The notes: generated from the letters alone by a model not told the origin. A stretch of DNA of 64,000 nt from Sinomicrobium oceani (GCF_900119185.1 NZ_FPJE01000006.1:163749-227748), one strand, 5' to 3'; counted from the stretch's first letter, positions 50,086 to 60,859 are shown. A program made the numbers and translations.

Positions 50086-51063
50086 ATGAGAACAATACAA
50101 TTTAGAGAAGCCGTAGCCGAGGCCATGAGCGAAGAGATGCGAAGGGACGAAACTATTTACCTGATGGGTGAGGAAGTGGCCGAATACAACGGTGCGTATA
50201 AGGCTTCCAAAGGGATGCTCGATGAATTCGGGCCCGACAGGGTACTGGATACTCCTATTTCCGAGCTCGGATTTGCAGGGGTAGGTGTAGGGTCTGCCAT
50301 GGGTGGAAACCGGCCTATTATCGAGTTTATGACTTTTAACTTCTCTCTGGTAGGGATCGATCAGATCATCAATAATGCCGCGAAAATGCGACAGATGAGT
50401 GGTGGCCAGTTTAATATTCCAATCGTTTTCCGTGGACCTACGGCTTCTGCCGGTCAGCTTGCGGCGACACACTCACAGGCTTTCGAAAGCTGGTTTGCCA
50501 ACTGTCCCGGACTCAAAGTTATAGTGCCTTCCAATCCTTACGATGCAAAAGGACTTTTGAAGTCTGCCATTCGCGATAATGATCCTGTGATCTTCATGGA
50601 GTCGGAGCAGATGTACGGAGATAAAGGTGAAGTGCCGGAAGATGAATATACCCTGCCGATCGGTGTTGCCGATATAAAGCGGGAAGGAAAGGATGTTACC
50701 GTGGTTTCTTTCGGAAAGATCATCAAAGAAGCATACAAAGCTGCCGATGCACTGGAAAAAGAAGGTATAAGCTGTGAGGTCATCGACCTCAGAACAGTAA
50801 GGCCCCTGGACCAGGAAACTATTCTGAAATCGGTTAAGAAAACCAACCGTCTGGTTATTCTCGAGGAAGCATGGCCTTTCGGAAATGTTTCTACGGAAAT
50901 CACTTATCTGGTACAATCCCAGGCTTTTGATTTTCTGGATGCTCCCATAATCAAAATAAATACTGCCGATACTCCGGCTCCGTATTCTCCTGTACTGCTG
51001 GCAGAATGGTTGCCGAACTACGAAGATGTAGTAAAGGCAGTGAAGAAGGTATTATACCAATAA
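50086..51063 (+). CDS. pdhB: Pyruvate dehydrogenase E1 component, beta subunit
   Basis: A 325-residue protein of the transketolase-like beta family: MRTIQFREAVAEAMSEEMRRDETIYLMGEEVAEYNGAYK (in part), DTPISELGFAGVGVGSAM, FRGPTASAGQLAATHSQAFESWFANCPGLKV, and SVKKTNRLVILEEAWPFGNVSTEI. It pairs with an alpha subunit, not in the window, to decarboxylate pyruvate with ThDP. Pyruvate rather than branched-chain 2-oxoacids is favoured by overall similarity. Monocistronic, with a terminator. Confidence 0.93.
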   Translation: MRTIQFREAVAEAMSEEMRRDETIYLMGEEVAEYNGAYKASKGMLDEFGPDRVLDTPISELGFAGVGVGSAMGGNRPIIEFMTFNFSLVGIDQIINNAAKMRQMSGGQFNIPIVFRGPTASAGQLAATHSQAFESWFANCPGLKVIVPSNPYDAKGLLKSAIRDNDPVIFMESEQMYGDKGEVPEDEYTLPIGVADIKREGKDVTVVSFGKIIKEAYKAADALEKEGISCEVIDLRTVRPLDQETILKSVKKTNRLVILEEAWPFGNVSTEITYLVQSQAFDFLDAPIIKINTADTPAPYSPVLLAEWLPNYEDVVKAVKKVLYQ

Positions 51064-51086
51064 AATATTTTTTTTAGCGTTATATA

Positions 51087-51120
51087 AACTTCATCAATAT
51101 TTTATTGGTGAAGTTTTTTA
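51087..51120 (+). terminator. Terminator of pdhB
   Basis: AAACTTCATCAAT and ATTGGTGAAGTTT (51087-51099 and 51104-51116 approx.) form a long stem with one G/U-type mismatch, followed by TTTTATTTTT. Confidence 0.8.
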
Positions 51121-51215
51121 TTTTTAGGACATTGCAGGAGCGTACCGGAAGTCAGGTTGAGACGGACGTTCCGGATCGAAAATGTTTTGGTGTGTTTTAG
51201 GACTTAACTCTATAT

Positions 51216-53708
51216 ATGAAGAAGCTTTTAGCAGGGATACTTTTACTCTTATCGGTAGTGATGCATGCCCAGACCAAGGTGAGCGGTATGGTGATAGACG
51301 AATCCGGAATACCGGTTCCCTTTGCTAATGTACTGTTCAAAAACTCTTCGGAAGGTACCATAACCAACGATGACGGCCGGTTTTATCTGGAATCCGAGAA
51401 TACGTTTACTACGCTCGTTGTTTCTTTTGTAGGCTATGCTACTAAGGAAATCCCCCTGGAGAAAAGGGTAAATTACGATATGAAAATAGAGCTCGAGGAA
51501 GGTGAGCAGCTCAAGGAAGTCGTTGTGTACGTCGGGAAACAATCCAAAAAGAATAACCCGGCAATAGACCTTCTGAGAAAAGTCCTGGAGCGCAAGCGAA
51601 AAAACGGGGTTCACGGTTTCGATCAGTATAAATACGATAAATACGAAAAGGTAGAGTTTGATCTAAACACCATAGACAGTAGCCTTATCCATGGAAAACT
51701 GTTTAAAGGAATGGAGTTTATCTTCGATCAGATGGATACCTCGCGGATAACCGGAAAAACCTACCTGCCTATTTTTATCAACGAAGCTTTTTACAAGGTG
51801 CACGGGGATAATAAACTGAGTAAGAAAAAAGAAAAGCTGGTAGGTAACAGGAATTCGGGGTTTAGCTCCAACCAGAATATTATCTCGTTTGTTCAGGACC
51901 TCTATTCCGATTATGATATTTACAAAAGCTATCTTAAATTTTTCGATAAGAGTTTTGTCAGCCCTATTTCCAGAGTTGGTATAGATACTTATAATTATGT
52001 GCTTACCGACAGTACCTATATCGATAACAAATGGTGCTATAATATCATCTATTATCCGAGGCGCAAAAACGAGCTTACTTTTAAAGGTGACTTCTGGGTC
52101 AGTGATACGACGTATGCCGTAAAAAAAATCAATTTACAGGTTACCAAAAGTGCCAACATCAACTGGGTGAAAGATATCTATATCGAGCAGGAGTTCGAAG
52201 TGCTCAACGATTCCGTCTTTCTGCTTACGAGAGATTATATGATGAGCGACTTCAGCCTGAGGAAAAAAGAAGAGTCACGGGGAGTGTACGGTAAGCGGAC
52301 CACGATTTATGACAATTATATCTTCGATGAGGAAAAGCCCCGGTCCTTTTACAATGAGGAAGTAGACCGGTTCGATGCACAGGTCTATGAAAGAGATGAT
52401 ACCTTCTGGCAGGAAAACAGGCTGGAGGTCTTGAATAAGAATGAATCGGGGATATATAAAATGCTGGATACGCTGAAAACAGTGCCCAAATTCAAGAGAT
52501 TGTACAATGTAGGAGAGATCCTGGCATCGGGATATGTAGAGATCGATAAGTGGAATATGGACTATGGACCGATATTTTCTTCTTTCGGTTATAACGATGC
52601 CGAAGGGATACGACTTCGCGGAGGGGGAAGAACTTATTTCGGGCCTAATGACAGGTGGCGTATAGAAGGATTCGGAGCCTACGGTTTTAAAGATAAGAAA
52701 TTCAAGTACGGGATATCTGCAAAGTGGTTACTGGACAGGGAGAACAGGCTTATCATTTCCGGGGGAAACCGCCGGGATGTAGAACAGATCGGTGTGAGCC
52801 TGACCCCTAACAATGATGTGCTGGGCAGAAGTTATGCCTCTTCCTCTGTTTTTACGGTGGGTTCTAACGACAAACTCACCAATATCAACCTGACGACAGC
52901 CGATATGGAAATGGAGCCTGCCAAAAATTTCAGGTTTAAAGTAGAAGGGTCTTTCCGGATGTTACGTTCGGCACTTCCGGAAGCTTTTAGTCTGGATTAT
53001 GTGGATCCGGAATCGCCTACGGGAGTTTCCTCACAGGTAAAACAGCTCGAACTGACAACCTCACTGGAATATACTCCGGGGAGAAAAACCGTAGGGTACG
53101 GGGTGGAGCGAAGAGATGTCAATGATGAATACGCCCGTTTTTATATCAACTACGCCAAAGGAGTCAGTGGTTTTCTGGAAAGTGATTTCGATTATGAAAA
53201 GATCCAGTTTTATTTTCGAAAACCATGGAATGTCGGAGGTTTCGGAAGGCTTTATACTACGGTAGAGGCCGGAAAGACTTTCGGAGAGGTGCCGTTGGGG
53301 TTATTGAGTATCGTTCCGGGTAACCAGACCTATTTTTCTATATTTAACACGTTTCCCAACCTCGATTTTTACGAATTTGTAACCGATACTTATGTGTCGA
53401 TGCACCTGGAACACAATTTCAACGGGAGGATTTTTGCGAGAGTGCCGCTGTTGAGAAAGTTGAATTTACGCGAAATAGTAGGGCTTCGGGGAGTCTGGGG
53501 AGAACTTTCGGAAGAGAATATAGCACTAAACCAGCCGACAAATATGCTGCTTCAGGCACCTTCGGAAAAGGTGTACTGGGAATATTCGTTCGGGATAGGC
53601 AATATCTTCAGGGTGTTCCGTATCGATTTTAACTTCCGGGGTAATTATCTCGATATGCCCGATGCCAGGAGATTCAGTGTGACCGGGACTTTCGGCTTCC
53701 ACTTCTAA
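51216..53708 (+). CDS. DUF5686/carboxypeptidase-regulatory-like outer-membrane protein
   Basis: An 830-residue protein with a signal peptide (MKKLLAGILLLLSVVMHAQ). A CarboxypepD_reg-like domain (~20-105: KVSGMVIDESGIPVPFANVLFKNSSEGTITNDDGRFYLE, in part) precedes a large DUF5686 region. The C-terminal half is strand-rich and ends in Phe (VTGTFGFHF), as in outer-membrane barrels. No TonB-box/plug is evident, unlike SusC-type proteins that share the N-terminal domain. Function unknown. It is transcribed in the same direction as ppa. Confidence 0.92.
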   Translation: MKKLLAGILLLLSVVMHAQTKVSGMVIDESGIPVPFANVLFKNSSEGTITNDDGRFYLESENTFTTLVVSFVGYATKEIPLEKRVNYDMKIELEEGEQLKEVVVYVGKQSKKNNPAIDLLRKVLERKRKNGVHGFDQYKYDKYEKVEFDLNTIDSSLIHGKLFKGMEFIFDQMDTSRITGKTYLPIFINEAFYKVHGDNKLSKKKEKLVGNRNSGFSSNQNIISFVQDLYSDYDIYKSYLKFFDKSFVSPISRVGIDTYNYVLTDSTYIDNKWCYNIIYYPRRKNELTFKGDFWVSDTTYAVKKINLQVTKSANINWVKDIYIEQEFEVLNDSVFLLTRDYMMSDFSLRKKEESRGVYGKRTTIYDNYIFDEEKPRSFYNEEVDRFDAQVYERDDTFWQENRLEVLNKNESGIYKMLDTLKTVPKFKRLYNVGEILASGYVEIDKWNMDYGPIFSSFGYNDAEGIRLRGGGRTYFGPNDRWRIEGFGAYGFKDKKFKYGISAKWLLDRENRLIISGGNRRDVEQIGVSLTPNNDVLGRSYASSSVFTVGSNDKLTNINLTTADMEMEPAKNFRFKVEGSFRMLRSALPEAFSLDYVDPESPTGVSSQVKQLELTTSLEYTPGRKTVGYGVERRDVNDEYARFYINYAKGVSGFLESDFDYEKIQFYFRKPWNVGGFGRLYTTVEAGKTFGEVPLGLLSIVPGNQTYFSIFNTFPNLDFYEFVTDTYVSMHLEHNFNGRIFARVPLLRKLNLREIVGLRGVWGELSEENIALNQPTNMLLQAPSEKVYWEYSFGIGNIFRVFRIDFNFRGNYLDMPDARRFSVTGTFGFHF

Positions 53709-53803
53709 AAGGCGAAAAAAGGTTAGAATTATAAAATTATCATGGAACATTTTTAAAAAAGCCGTTCCGGGATCAGATATGTCTTACATTCATTAAAATT
53801 AAA

Positions 53804-53834
53804 TTGTGTTTTACAGCCATCTTCTGTATTTTTG
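53804..53834 (+). promoter_or_regulatory. ppa promoter (TTG-N20-TATTTTTG)
   Basis: TTG at 53804-53806, a 20-base spacer and TATTTTTG at 53827-53834 match the Bacteroidota -33/-7 consensus well. The start codon is 28 bases further. Confidence 0.6.
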
Positions 53835-53862
53835 CACCCTTTCTTAACACATTGTAGTAATT

Positions 53863-54393
53863 ATGAGCGCAGCGAAATTAAAGTCTTTTGACGTATTGAT
53901 AGAGATCCCCAAAGGGAGCAGGAATAAGTATGAGTACGATTTTAAACTAAAAAAGATCCGGTACGACAGAATGATCTTTTCTTCCATGCATTACCCCGCG
54001 GATTACGGATTTATTCCGGAGACCCTGGCATTAGACGGAGATCCGCTGGATGTTTTGGTGTTGGTCACGGAATCGACATTTCCCGGATGTGTGATGGAAG
54101 TAAAACCGATAGGTGTTTTCCATATGGCCGATGAGAAAGGGCCGGATGAAAAAATCATTTGCGTACCTGTTTCCGATCCTATCTGGAACAAACTTAGCGA
54201 CCTCAATGATATGAACCCCCACCAGAAAAAGGAAATCGAACATTTTTTCCAGGTGTATAAAGACCTGGAGCAGAAGAAGGTTGATGTAGGCGGATGGGGA
54301 GATGTTAATGAAGCTTATGATATTATCGATGCCTGTATAGATCGTTTTGAGTCGCTTCAGAACAAGGAAGAAGGACTTTTCAGCATAGCGTAA
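53863..54393 (+). CDS. ppa: Inorganic pyrophosphatase (family I)
   Basis: A 176-residue soluble pyrophosphatase: EIPKGSRNKYEYD, then FSSMHYPADYGFIPETLALDGDPLDVLVL, which holds the signature DGDPLDVLV with metal-binding Asp residues, and KPIGVFHMADEKGPDEKI. It hydrolyses pyrophosphate to drive biosynthesis. The window also encodes a membrane ion-pumping pyrophosphatase, so the cell has both types. Confidence 0.96.
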   Translation: MSAAKLKSFDVLIEIPKGSRNKYEYDFKLKKIRYDRMIFSSMHYPADYGFIPETLALDGDPLDVLVLVTESTFPGCVMEVKPIGVFHMADEKGPDEKIICVPVSDPIWNKLSDLNDMNPHQKKEIEHFFQVYKDLEQKKVDVGGWGDVNEAYDIIDACIDRFESLQNKEEGLFSIA

Positions 54394-54416
54394 TCTATAA
54401 CGTATCAATTTGATAT

Positions 54417-54454
54417 AAAAAGCGGAAGCATTCACCTGAATACTTCCGCTTTTT
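54417..54454. terminator. Bidirectional terminator after ppa
   Basis: AAAAAGCGGAAG (54417-54428) and CTTCCGCTTTTT (54443-54454) form a 12-bp stem, T-flanked on both strands, between ppa and the convergent PepSY gene. Confidence 0.85.
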
Positions 54455-54598
54455 TAATGGTCCGTTTTAAAATCAGGTCGCTGTATTCAGGTATTCCCGG
54501 ATGGAGCTTTCAGGTGCTTGTGTACTTGGTAGAATGGTCCGGTACGGTTTTACTATCAGATCCTGGTGTCTGCAAAGATCTTTTAATGCCGCTGTAGT

Positions 54599-55783
54599 TT
54601 AAACACTTTGTCGTTCCGGGATACTTCTACGGAGTTTCCGTGGTTTGTGGGATTCCGCTTTTTGTCTTAGAAATGCCTTGTTTTTTTTCTTCTTTCTTCC
54701 TGTCCATATCAGTAAACCGGTCACAGGAGATGCGGCGGCGATAAGACAGACCACAAAAGCAAGGATTTTGGTAGGGTATCCATAAATACTTCCGGTGTGA
54801 AGCGGGTAAATCATACGTCTTATTTTGTCTCCTGCCGAAAGCTCGTCATAACGTTTGATCTGTAGCCTTTCGCCTGAGTACATGTCAAAATAAACCATGT
54901 CCCTGATGTTCGGGATCGGGGCTTCCAGATTTTCTTTAAGTACCAAGATACTGTTTTTGCCTTTTAAGTCACGGATCAGCCGGATATCGCCACGGTAGGT
55001 GAAAAGGCTGTCGGTTTCTTTAAGAATGGAAGTATAAAAATTGTTATTATCCCGGGTGGAATACGAATCGGTTTCCCTGTTTTTTACTTTATGTATCGGT
55101 TTGGGCGTTCCATCGGCTATATAATACATGGTGTTTTCGTACCAGCGGTAAGACCATATAAGGCCTGTAAGTGCGATGAGAAGCAGGGGGATAACGCTGT
55201 AAAACCCGAGTACGGCATGGATGTCCCAGTTTACCCGCTTAAACGAGGCTTTCCACTTTATTTTGAGGCGCTGTTTAAGGTTTTTTAGCTTTGAAGGCCA
55301 CCACAGTATCATACCACTGATGAGTAATACGGTGAAAATCAGACATGCAGCGCCGGTAATGGCTTTGCCTGTATCTCCCATTAAAAGGTATCGGTGTAAT
55401 TTGGTGACTATGGTGAAGAAACGCTTTTCGTAAAGGGTGTCTTTGAGGATCTTTCCGGAATAAGGACTGGCTGAGATAACACGTTGTTCTCCGTTGATAT
55501 CCGTAAGGTTAATGAGTACACTCCGCTTGGGATCGTTAAAAGTGTACAGGTTTTGAAGTACAGCACCCGGATGTTTTTGCAAAGCATTTTCAATAAGAAT
55601 ATCCGTTGGAATTTTAGCAGCAGCGGCATGTTCGGGGGTGTTGTAATATGCGGGATCGAAAAACGGACCGAGTTCATCTTCAAAAACCAGGACACTGCCG
55701 CTCAGTGCTACTACAAAAACCACAAGGCCGGAGACAAGTCCCAGCCATAAGTGTAGTGTTTTTATATAAGGTTTCAATTTCAT
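54599..55783 (-). CDS. PepSY-domain membrane protein (siderophore-associated)
   Basis: A 394-residue protein with four transmembrane helices (LWLGLVSGLVVFVVALSGSVLVF near residue 15; AITGAACLIFTVLLISGMILWWP; VLGFYSVIPLLLIALTGLIWSY; ILAFVVCLIAAASPVTGLLIW). Periplasmic PepSY segments lie between them (ALQKHPGAVLQNLYTF). It is of the PepSY-TM family usually encoded beside siderophore receptors and proposed to reduce ferric siderophores. Its start codon directly abuts the receptor's stop codon. Confidence 0.93.
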   Translation of the reverse strand: MKLKPYIKTLHLWLGLVSGLVVFVVALSGSVLVFEDELGPFFDPAYYNTPEHAAAAKIPTDILIENALQKHPGAVLQNLYTFNDPKRSVLINLTDINGEQRVISASPYSGKILKDTLYEKRFFTIVTKLHRYLLMGDTGKAITGAACLIFTVLLISGMILWWPSKLKNLKQRLKIKWKASFKRVNWDIHAVLGFYSVIPLLLIALTGLIWSYRWYENTMYYIADGTPKPIHKVKNRETDSYSTRDNNNFYTSILKETDSLFTYRGDIRLIRDLKGKNSILVLKENLEAPIPNIRDMVYFDMYSGERLQIKRYDELSAGDKIRRMIYPLHTGSIYGYPTKILAFVVCLIAAASPVTGLLIWTGRKKKKNKAFLRQKAESHKPRKLRRSIPERQSV

Positions 55784-58219
55784 TTAAAAAGCATATCCTA
55801 CGGTTAAAAGCCAGTTTCTTGGGGTGCCCGGGAAAAGCCGGATGTAGTCATATCCCCCGACCCAATGTGTTTTGTTGGTAATATTGTTAAAGTTGAGTTG
55901 CAGGGTAAAATCATTTACGGTATAGTACAGTGCGGCATTTACCAAAGTGTATCCCGGAATGGTCTGTGCGCTGTTTTGCTGTAAGACTCTTTCGGTAACG
56001 AAGTTTGTACCGAGACCGGCGCCCAGTCCTTTCAGTTTTCCATGGTCCATGTTGTACCGTGTCCATAAATTACCCTGGTGTTTCGGGGTGTTGGGCTTCT
56101 GAAGTCCACTGCGGTTACCTGCTGCGTCCTTGGTGATCTCTGCTTCTATAAAAGAATATGATGCACTAATACTCCAGTTGGGGAATATACGTCCGTTGAG
56201 GTCGACTTCTATACCGCGCGAACGATCTTTTCCGACCTGCTGAAGTGAGTCCGTGCCGGCTTGGGCATACAATGTATTTTTTTGTTCTATACGGTATAAA
56301 GCCAGTGTAGCATCGAGTTTTCCGTTGAACCAGGAAGATTTACCTCCGAACTCTATCATATTGCTTTCCAGTGGGTCGAAAGGACCGCCTAAATTAGGGT
56401 CCATGTTGGAAGCGGTCTGAGGTTCGAATCCTTGTACGTAAGTACCATAGATGTTGATGTTGTCGGTCAGTGTATATGTGGCTCCGATACGGGGCAGTAA
56501 GGCATCCTGGTGCACACTCTCTTCATTTGGGGTCTCGTAGTTCATTTTATCTGTATAATAATCGTATCGCAGACCGATGAGAACTTTGAGTTTGTTCCAG
56601 GTAATCTGATCCTGCAAGTACACCCCGTGCGAATTATAGAGTTCCGGACCGTAAGACCGTACCGTGTAGACGTAATTGTTCATATCCCTCAATTGTTGTG
56701 AGGCCACGGGATTGGACAGGTCGAAATGTGCGACGTTAGGGATAGGGTTCCCGTCAGAATCCAGGAAAAAGTTCTGAGAGTTGTCGGCATTGTAAGCCTT
56801 GGCACCCCCGTCTTTGGTCAGATAACCGTTGGCCTGTAATTGAGAGCCTCCCCTTGGGATTTCCTGCTGGGCATAGTCATACCCTGCGATAAGGTTGTGT
56901 TTCAGTAGGCCGGTTTGAGCTTTGTAATTGAAGAAGGCCGAAAGATTGTCTATAAACCGCTTTCGTTTGCGCTGAAATACCTGCATTGCAATTTTGTCCG
57001 GTATATCCTGCCCGAGACCGTCAACGGCATATTGGTTGGCCCCACGATGTTCCAAAAGGTCTTCGTTGTAGCCCGTACGGATGTATGAGGCCGAAAAGGA
57101 GAGTTCTTCGGTAAACTGGTGGTTCAGTGCTAAGGTAACGATATAGGTCTCTTCGTTCAGGAAATCGTTGGTAGCACTCAGCGATCTTGAGATCGGGGTA
57201 GAATACAGATCGTCTTTATAAGTAGACTGGCCCCTGTCCAGACGGCTTTTTGAACTGTTGTAGATCAGGTCGAAGTTTACCCTCGTCTTGTCTGTGGGAA
57301 GAAATGATAACGAAGGTGCAATAACCAGGTTTTTATCAAATTGCAGATCCCGGAAACTATTGGCGTCCTCATACCCGATATTCAACCGGTATAAGAGGGA
57401 CTTGTCCTTTGTCAGTGGCCCTGTGAAATCACCGAGGGCACGTAAGGTGTTAAAGCTCCCGGTAGAAAAGCTTACTGAATTCCTGACTTCATCGAGGGGT
57501 TTTTTAGTGACCCTGTTGATCACTCCTCCGGGAGATGCATTACCGAATAGGGCCGAAGAAGGGCCTTTGAGTACTTCTACCCGTTCCAGGTAATTGGCAA
57601 GAGGCTGTTTCCAGAACCCTGTGGAAGTACGCATCCCGTTGAGGAGCTGGGTGTTGCTCCCGCCATTGATACGGTATCCCCTGATGATAATATCGTCGTA
57701 AAACGTATTCTGGTTTACACCGCTGAAGTTCTTTACAAGATCCCCGACACGCATGGCGCCCTGGTCTGCGATCAGTTCTTTAGTGGCGTAAGAGACGGCC
57801 TGCGGTAAATCTTTCAGTGCAATTTCGGTTTTAGCCCCTACGAAGGACGTCGTGTTTTTATAACTTTTTTCCTTTCTCCCGATAACTTCCACGGTTTGCA
57901 GTGTGGTTACGTTTTCTGCCATTTGAAAACGGAGTGTGAGTATTTGTCCGGATTCGAGAGAGACAGCCCGTTCCTGGGGAATAAATCCGATTTCGGATAT
58001 AAAAATGGTATAGTCTCCAGGAGGAATATTACGAATTTCAAAGTGGCCGTTCTCATCGGCAGAAGTACCGCGTTTTAATTCTTTGATGAGAATGTTTGAA
58101 AAAGCAGCAGGAGTATCGGTTCCATTGGTGATTCTTCCTGTAATTGTCGCCTGTTCCTGAGCCGGTACTATACCATGGAGCAGTAATGTGCAAAGAAGCA
58201 TGTAAAATTTTATATGCAT
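55784..58219 (-). CDS. TonB-dependent siderophore receptor
   Basis: An 811-residue outer-membrane receptor from ATG 58219, with signal peptide (MHIKFYMLLCTLLLHGIVPAQ). A CarboxypepD_reg domain (ATITGRITNGTDTPAAFSNIL..ENGHFEIRNIPPGDYTI) is followed by the plug (LPQAVSYATKELIADQGAMRVGDLVKNFSGVNQ; GYRINGGSNTQLLNGMRT; PSSALFGNASPGGVINRVTKKP) and a 22-strand-type barrel ending LLTVGYAF. Siderophore uptake is indicated by TIGR01783-like features and the PepSY partner. The longer frame to 58405 has no signal peptide. Confidence 0.95.
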   Translation of the reverse strand: MHIKFYMLLCTLLLHGIVPAQEQATITGRITNGTDTPAAFSNILIKELKRGTSADENGHFEIRNIPPGDYTIFISEIGFIPQERAVSLESGQILTLRFQMAENVTTLQTVEVIGRKEKSYKNTTSFVGAKTEIALKDLPQAVSYATKELIADQGAMRVGDLVKNFSGVNQNTFYDDIIIRGYRINGGSNTQLLNGMRTSTGFWKQPLANYLERVEVLKGPSSALFGNASPGGVINRVTKKPLDEVRNSVSFSTGSFNTLRALGDFTGPLTKDKSLLYRLNIGYEDANSFRDLQFDKNLVIAPSLSFLPTDKTRVNFDLIYNSSKSRLDRGQSTYKDDLYSTPISRSLSATNDFLNEETYIVTLALNHQFTEELSFSASYIRTGYNEDLLEHRGANQYAVDGLGQDIPDKIAMQVFQRKRKRFIDNLSAFFNYKAQTGLLKHNLIAGYDYAQQEIPRGGSQLQANGYLTKDGGAKAYNADNSQNFFLDSDGNPIPNVAHFDLSNPVASQQLRDMNNYVYTVRSYGPELYNSHGVYLQDQITWNKLKVLIGLRYDYYTDKMNYETPNEESVHQDALLPRIGATYTLTDNINIYGTYVQGFEPQTASNMDPNLGGPFDPLESNMIEFGGKSSWFNGKLDATLALYRIEQKNTLYAQAGTDSLQQVGKDRSRGIEVDLNGRIFPNWSISASYSFIEAEITKDAAGNRSGLQKPNTPKHQGNLWTRYNMDHGKLKGLGAGLGTNFVTERVLQQNSAQTIPGYTLVNAALYYTVNDFTLQLNFNNITNKTHWVGGYDYIRLFPGTPRNWLLTVGYAF

Positions 58220-58262
58220 AATGATGGAGGTCTGTTTTTGTTTAGCGACGCGAAAATACCGA

Positions 58263-58285
58263 TTATTTATAATTGGTATAAATAA
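58263..58285. promoter_or_regulatory. Perfect 9-5-9 inverted repeat upstream of the siderophore receptor
   Basis: TTATTTATA (58263-58271), ATTGG, TATAAATAA (58277-58285). It is 44 bases from the receptor start, the position of an iron-responsive operator. It is AT-rich, so chance is possible. Confidence 0.4.
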
Positions 58286-58498
58286 AATTAAAATATTTTT
58301 TTCATTCAGCAATATCCGTATTAGAACGAGAGATCTCAATGGGTTTGCCTTATAAAGAAAATGATAATTTGAGGGAGTAATTATTTTTTTGTTCTCAATT
58401 ATCAATAGGGAGTGTTGGTAAATCTTTAATATGTAACCATCAGAAAGCCATGCATTTTTACTACATTTATGTGATTCATTTATAAAACCAGATATTTT

Positions 58499-60781
58499 AT
58501 GGAGACCAATACTATTTTTTTGCCGATTATTATGGCGATTCTTGGTCTTGTTTTTATGCTCATCAAAGCGATGTGGGTAAAAAAACAGGATGCCGGAAAT
58601 GAAAAGATGAAATCCATTTCTGAGAACATCAAGCAGGGAGCGCTTGCTTTTTTGCAGGCCGAGTATCGCCTCCTATTCATTTTTGTAATTATAGCGGCTG
58701 TTGCTCTTGGGGTAATAGCCTTTTTTGTGCCTACAACGCATTGGCTTATTATCGTAGCCTTTGTCTTTGGTGCTTTTTTTTCTGCCCTGGCAGGAAATAT
58801 CGGAATGCGTATTGCAACGGAAAGTAATGTGCGTACTACACAGGCGGCCAGGACAAGCCTGCCACAGGCACTGAAAGTGTCGTTTTCCGGCGGAACGGTT
58901 ATGGGACTCGGCGTTGCGGGGCTTGCGGTACTCGGATTGAGTTTGTTCTTTTTGTTGTTTACTAAAATGTTTCTCACCGGGGAGGCTGGATTTTATGAAG
59001 AGATGACCGTAGTGCTTGAAGCTCTTGCAGGTTTCTCACTTGGCGCCGAATCTATAGCGTTGTTTGCACGTGTCGGCGGGGGAATATATACCAAAGCGGC
59101 CGATGTCGGCGCCGATCTTGTGGGAAAGGTGGAAGCCGGGATTCCCGAAGATGATCCGAGAAACCCTGCCACCATAGCGGATAATGTGGGCGATAATGTA
59201 GGGGATGTAGCCGGGATGGGGGCCGATCTTTTCGGGTCATATGTTGCCACGGTACTGGCATCTATGGTGCTGGGAAATTATATTATCAGGGAGATGACAG
59301 AGCGTAATGGAAGTTTTACTGATGCTTTCGGAGGTATGGGGCCGATCCTGCTTCCGATAGTCATTGCCGGTGTGGGTATCATCGCTTCGATCATAGGTAC
59401 GTTTTTCGTGCGTATCAGCAGTAACGACGTGAGGGAGGCACAGGTACAACGGTCTTTGAATACCGGAAACTGGATTGCGATAATACTGACGGTGTTAGCT
59501 TGTTACTTTCTTATTCGATGGATGCTTCCGGAGACGCTTCATATGAAATTTTTCGGAGAAGGATATAAAGAGGTCCCCGGGTTACATGTGTTTTTTGCTA
59601 CGATTATCGGTCTTGCCGTAGGGGGGCTGATCTCATTTTTCACCGAATATTATACCGGACTTGGTAAAAAACCGGTACTCGATATTGTGAGGAATTCCTC
59701 CACCGGTGCGGCAACTAATATTATTGCCGGGCTGGCAACAGGGATGAAATCTACTTTTTCTTCAGTGCTTCTGTTTGCCGTTGCGATCTGGGGGTCTTAT
59801 GCGCTTGCCGGTTTTTACGGCGTGGCCATAGCGGCATCGGCTATGATGGCGACTACAGCCATGCAGCTTGCTATTGATGCTTTCGGTCCCATTGCGGACA
59901 ATGCCGGAGGGGTGGCTGAAATGAGCGAACTTCCCGATGAGGTTCGCGGACGCACCGATATTCTGGATTCCGTAGGGAATACCACTGCGGCAGTAGGTAA
60001 GGGTTTTGCCATAGCCTCTGCAGCCTTGACGGCTTTGGCGCTTTTTGCAGCGTATGTAACCTTTACCGGTATTGATGGTATAAATATTTTTAAAGCAGAT
60101 GTTCTCGCCGCTTTGTTTATAGGGGGAATGGTACCTGTAATTTTTTCTGCGCTTGCAATGCAGAGTGTCGGTAAGGCGGCGATGGAAATGGTGAAGGAAG
60201 TCCGGCGTCAATTCAGGGAAATTCCCGGGATTATGGAAGGAACCGGAACCCCCGATTATGGCCGGTGTGTGGATATATCCACACAAGCAGCTTTACGGGA
60301 GATGATCCTGCCCGGCGCCATAGCAATTCTCTCTCCTGTGCTTATAGGTTTCGTAATGGGAGCAGAAGCGCTCGGAAGCTATATGGCCGGTGTTGCAGTA
60401 TCCGGTGTGGTATGGGCTATATTCCAGAATAATGCCGGCGGAGCCTGGGATAATGCAAAGAAATCATTCGAAGCCGGTGTGGAGATCGATGGCGTAATGA
60501 CTTTTAAGGGGTCCGATGCACACAAAGCAGCTGTTACCGGGGATACGGTAGGAGACCCTTTTAAGGATACCTCAGGGCCTTCGATGAATATCCTCATTAA
60601 ACTGACTTGCCTTGTGGGCTTGGTCATAGCCCCTATTCTCGGAGGACATACGGATGATGGAGCCGTAGGGCAGGCAGAAAAAGTGCCGGTAGTGATCGAA
60701 GTACAGACGGTAGATGCCGGTGACGATGTGGAAGCAGCAAAATCTGTAGCTTTTGTATTCGAAAGAAAGCAGGAAGAATGA
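58499..60781 (+). CDS. hppA: Membrane-bound ion-translocating pyrophosphatase, K+-dependent type
   Basis: A 760-residue protein with ~16 transmembrane helices. The substrate site is [35 protein letters not shown] (~residues 202-236, quoted in part). A second acidic cluster is [36 protein letters not shown]; the Ala after NTT (GNTTAA) marks the K+-dependent subclass. It couples PPi hydrolysis to H+ or Na+ pumping; the ion cannot be read safely. Its function parallels soluble ppa. It is monocistronic. Confidence 0.95.
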   Translation: METNTIFLPIIMAILGLVFMLIKAMWVKKQDAGNEKMKSISENIKQGALAFLQAEYRLLFIFVIIAAVALGVIAFFVPTTHWLIIVAFVFGAFFSALAGNIGMRIATESNVRTTQAARTSLPQALKVSFSGGTVMGLGVAGLAVLGLSLFFLLFTKMFLTGEAGFYEEMTVVLEALAGFSLGAESIALFARVGGGIYTKAADVGADLVGKVEAGIPEDDPRNPATIADNVGDNVGDVAGMGADLFGSYVATVLASMVLGNYIIREMTERNGSFTDAFGGMGPILLPIVIAGVGIIASIIGTFFVRISSNDVREAQVQRSLNTGNWIAIILTVLACYFLIRWMLPETLHMKFFGEGYKEVPGLHVFFATIIGLAVGGLISFFTEYYTGLGKKPVLDIVRNSSTGAATNIIAGLATGMKSTFSSVLLFAVAIWGSYALAGFYGVAIAASAMMATTAMQLAIDAFGPIADNAGGVAEMSELPDEVRGRTDILDSVGNTTAAVGKGFAIASAALTALALFAAYVTFTGIDGINIFKADVLAALFIGGMVPVIFSALAMQSVGKAAMEMVKEVRRQFREIPGIMEGTGTPDYGRCVDISTQAALREMILPGAIAILSPVLIGFVMGAEALGSYMAGVAVSGVVWAIFQNNAGGAWDNAKKSFEAGVEIDGVMTFKGSDAHKAAVTGDTVGDPFKDTSGPSMNILIKLTCLVGLVIAPILGGHTDDGAVGQAEKVPVVIEVQTVDAGDDVEAAKSVAFVFERKQEE

Positions 60782-60806
60782 AGCTGTAGCTATAAACGAT
60801 AGTAAC

Positions 60807-60834
60807 AAAAAACCTGCACACGAGCAGGTTTTTT
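60807..60834. terminator. Bidirectional terminator after hppA
   Basis: AAAAAACCTGC (60807-60817) and GCAGGTTTTTT (60824-60834) form an 11-bp stem with T-runs on both strands. It separates hppA from the convergent hydroxylase-like gene. Confidence 0.88.
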
Positions 60835-60859
60835 TATAGTGATATGTGTAATAGGATAA

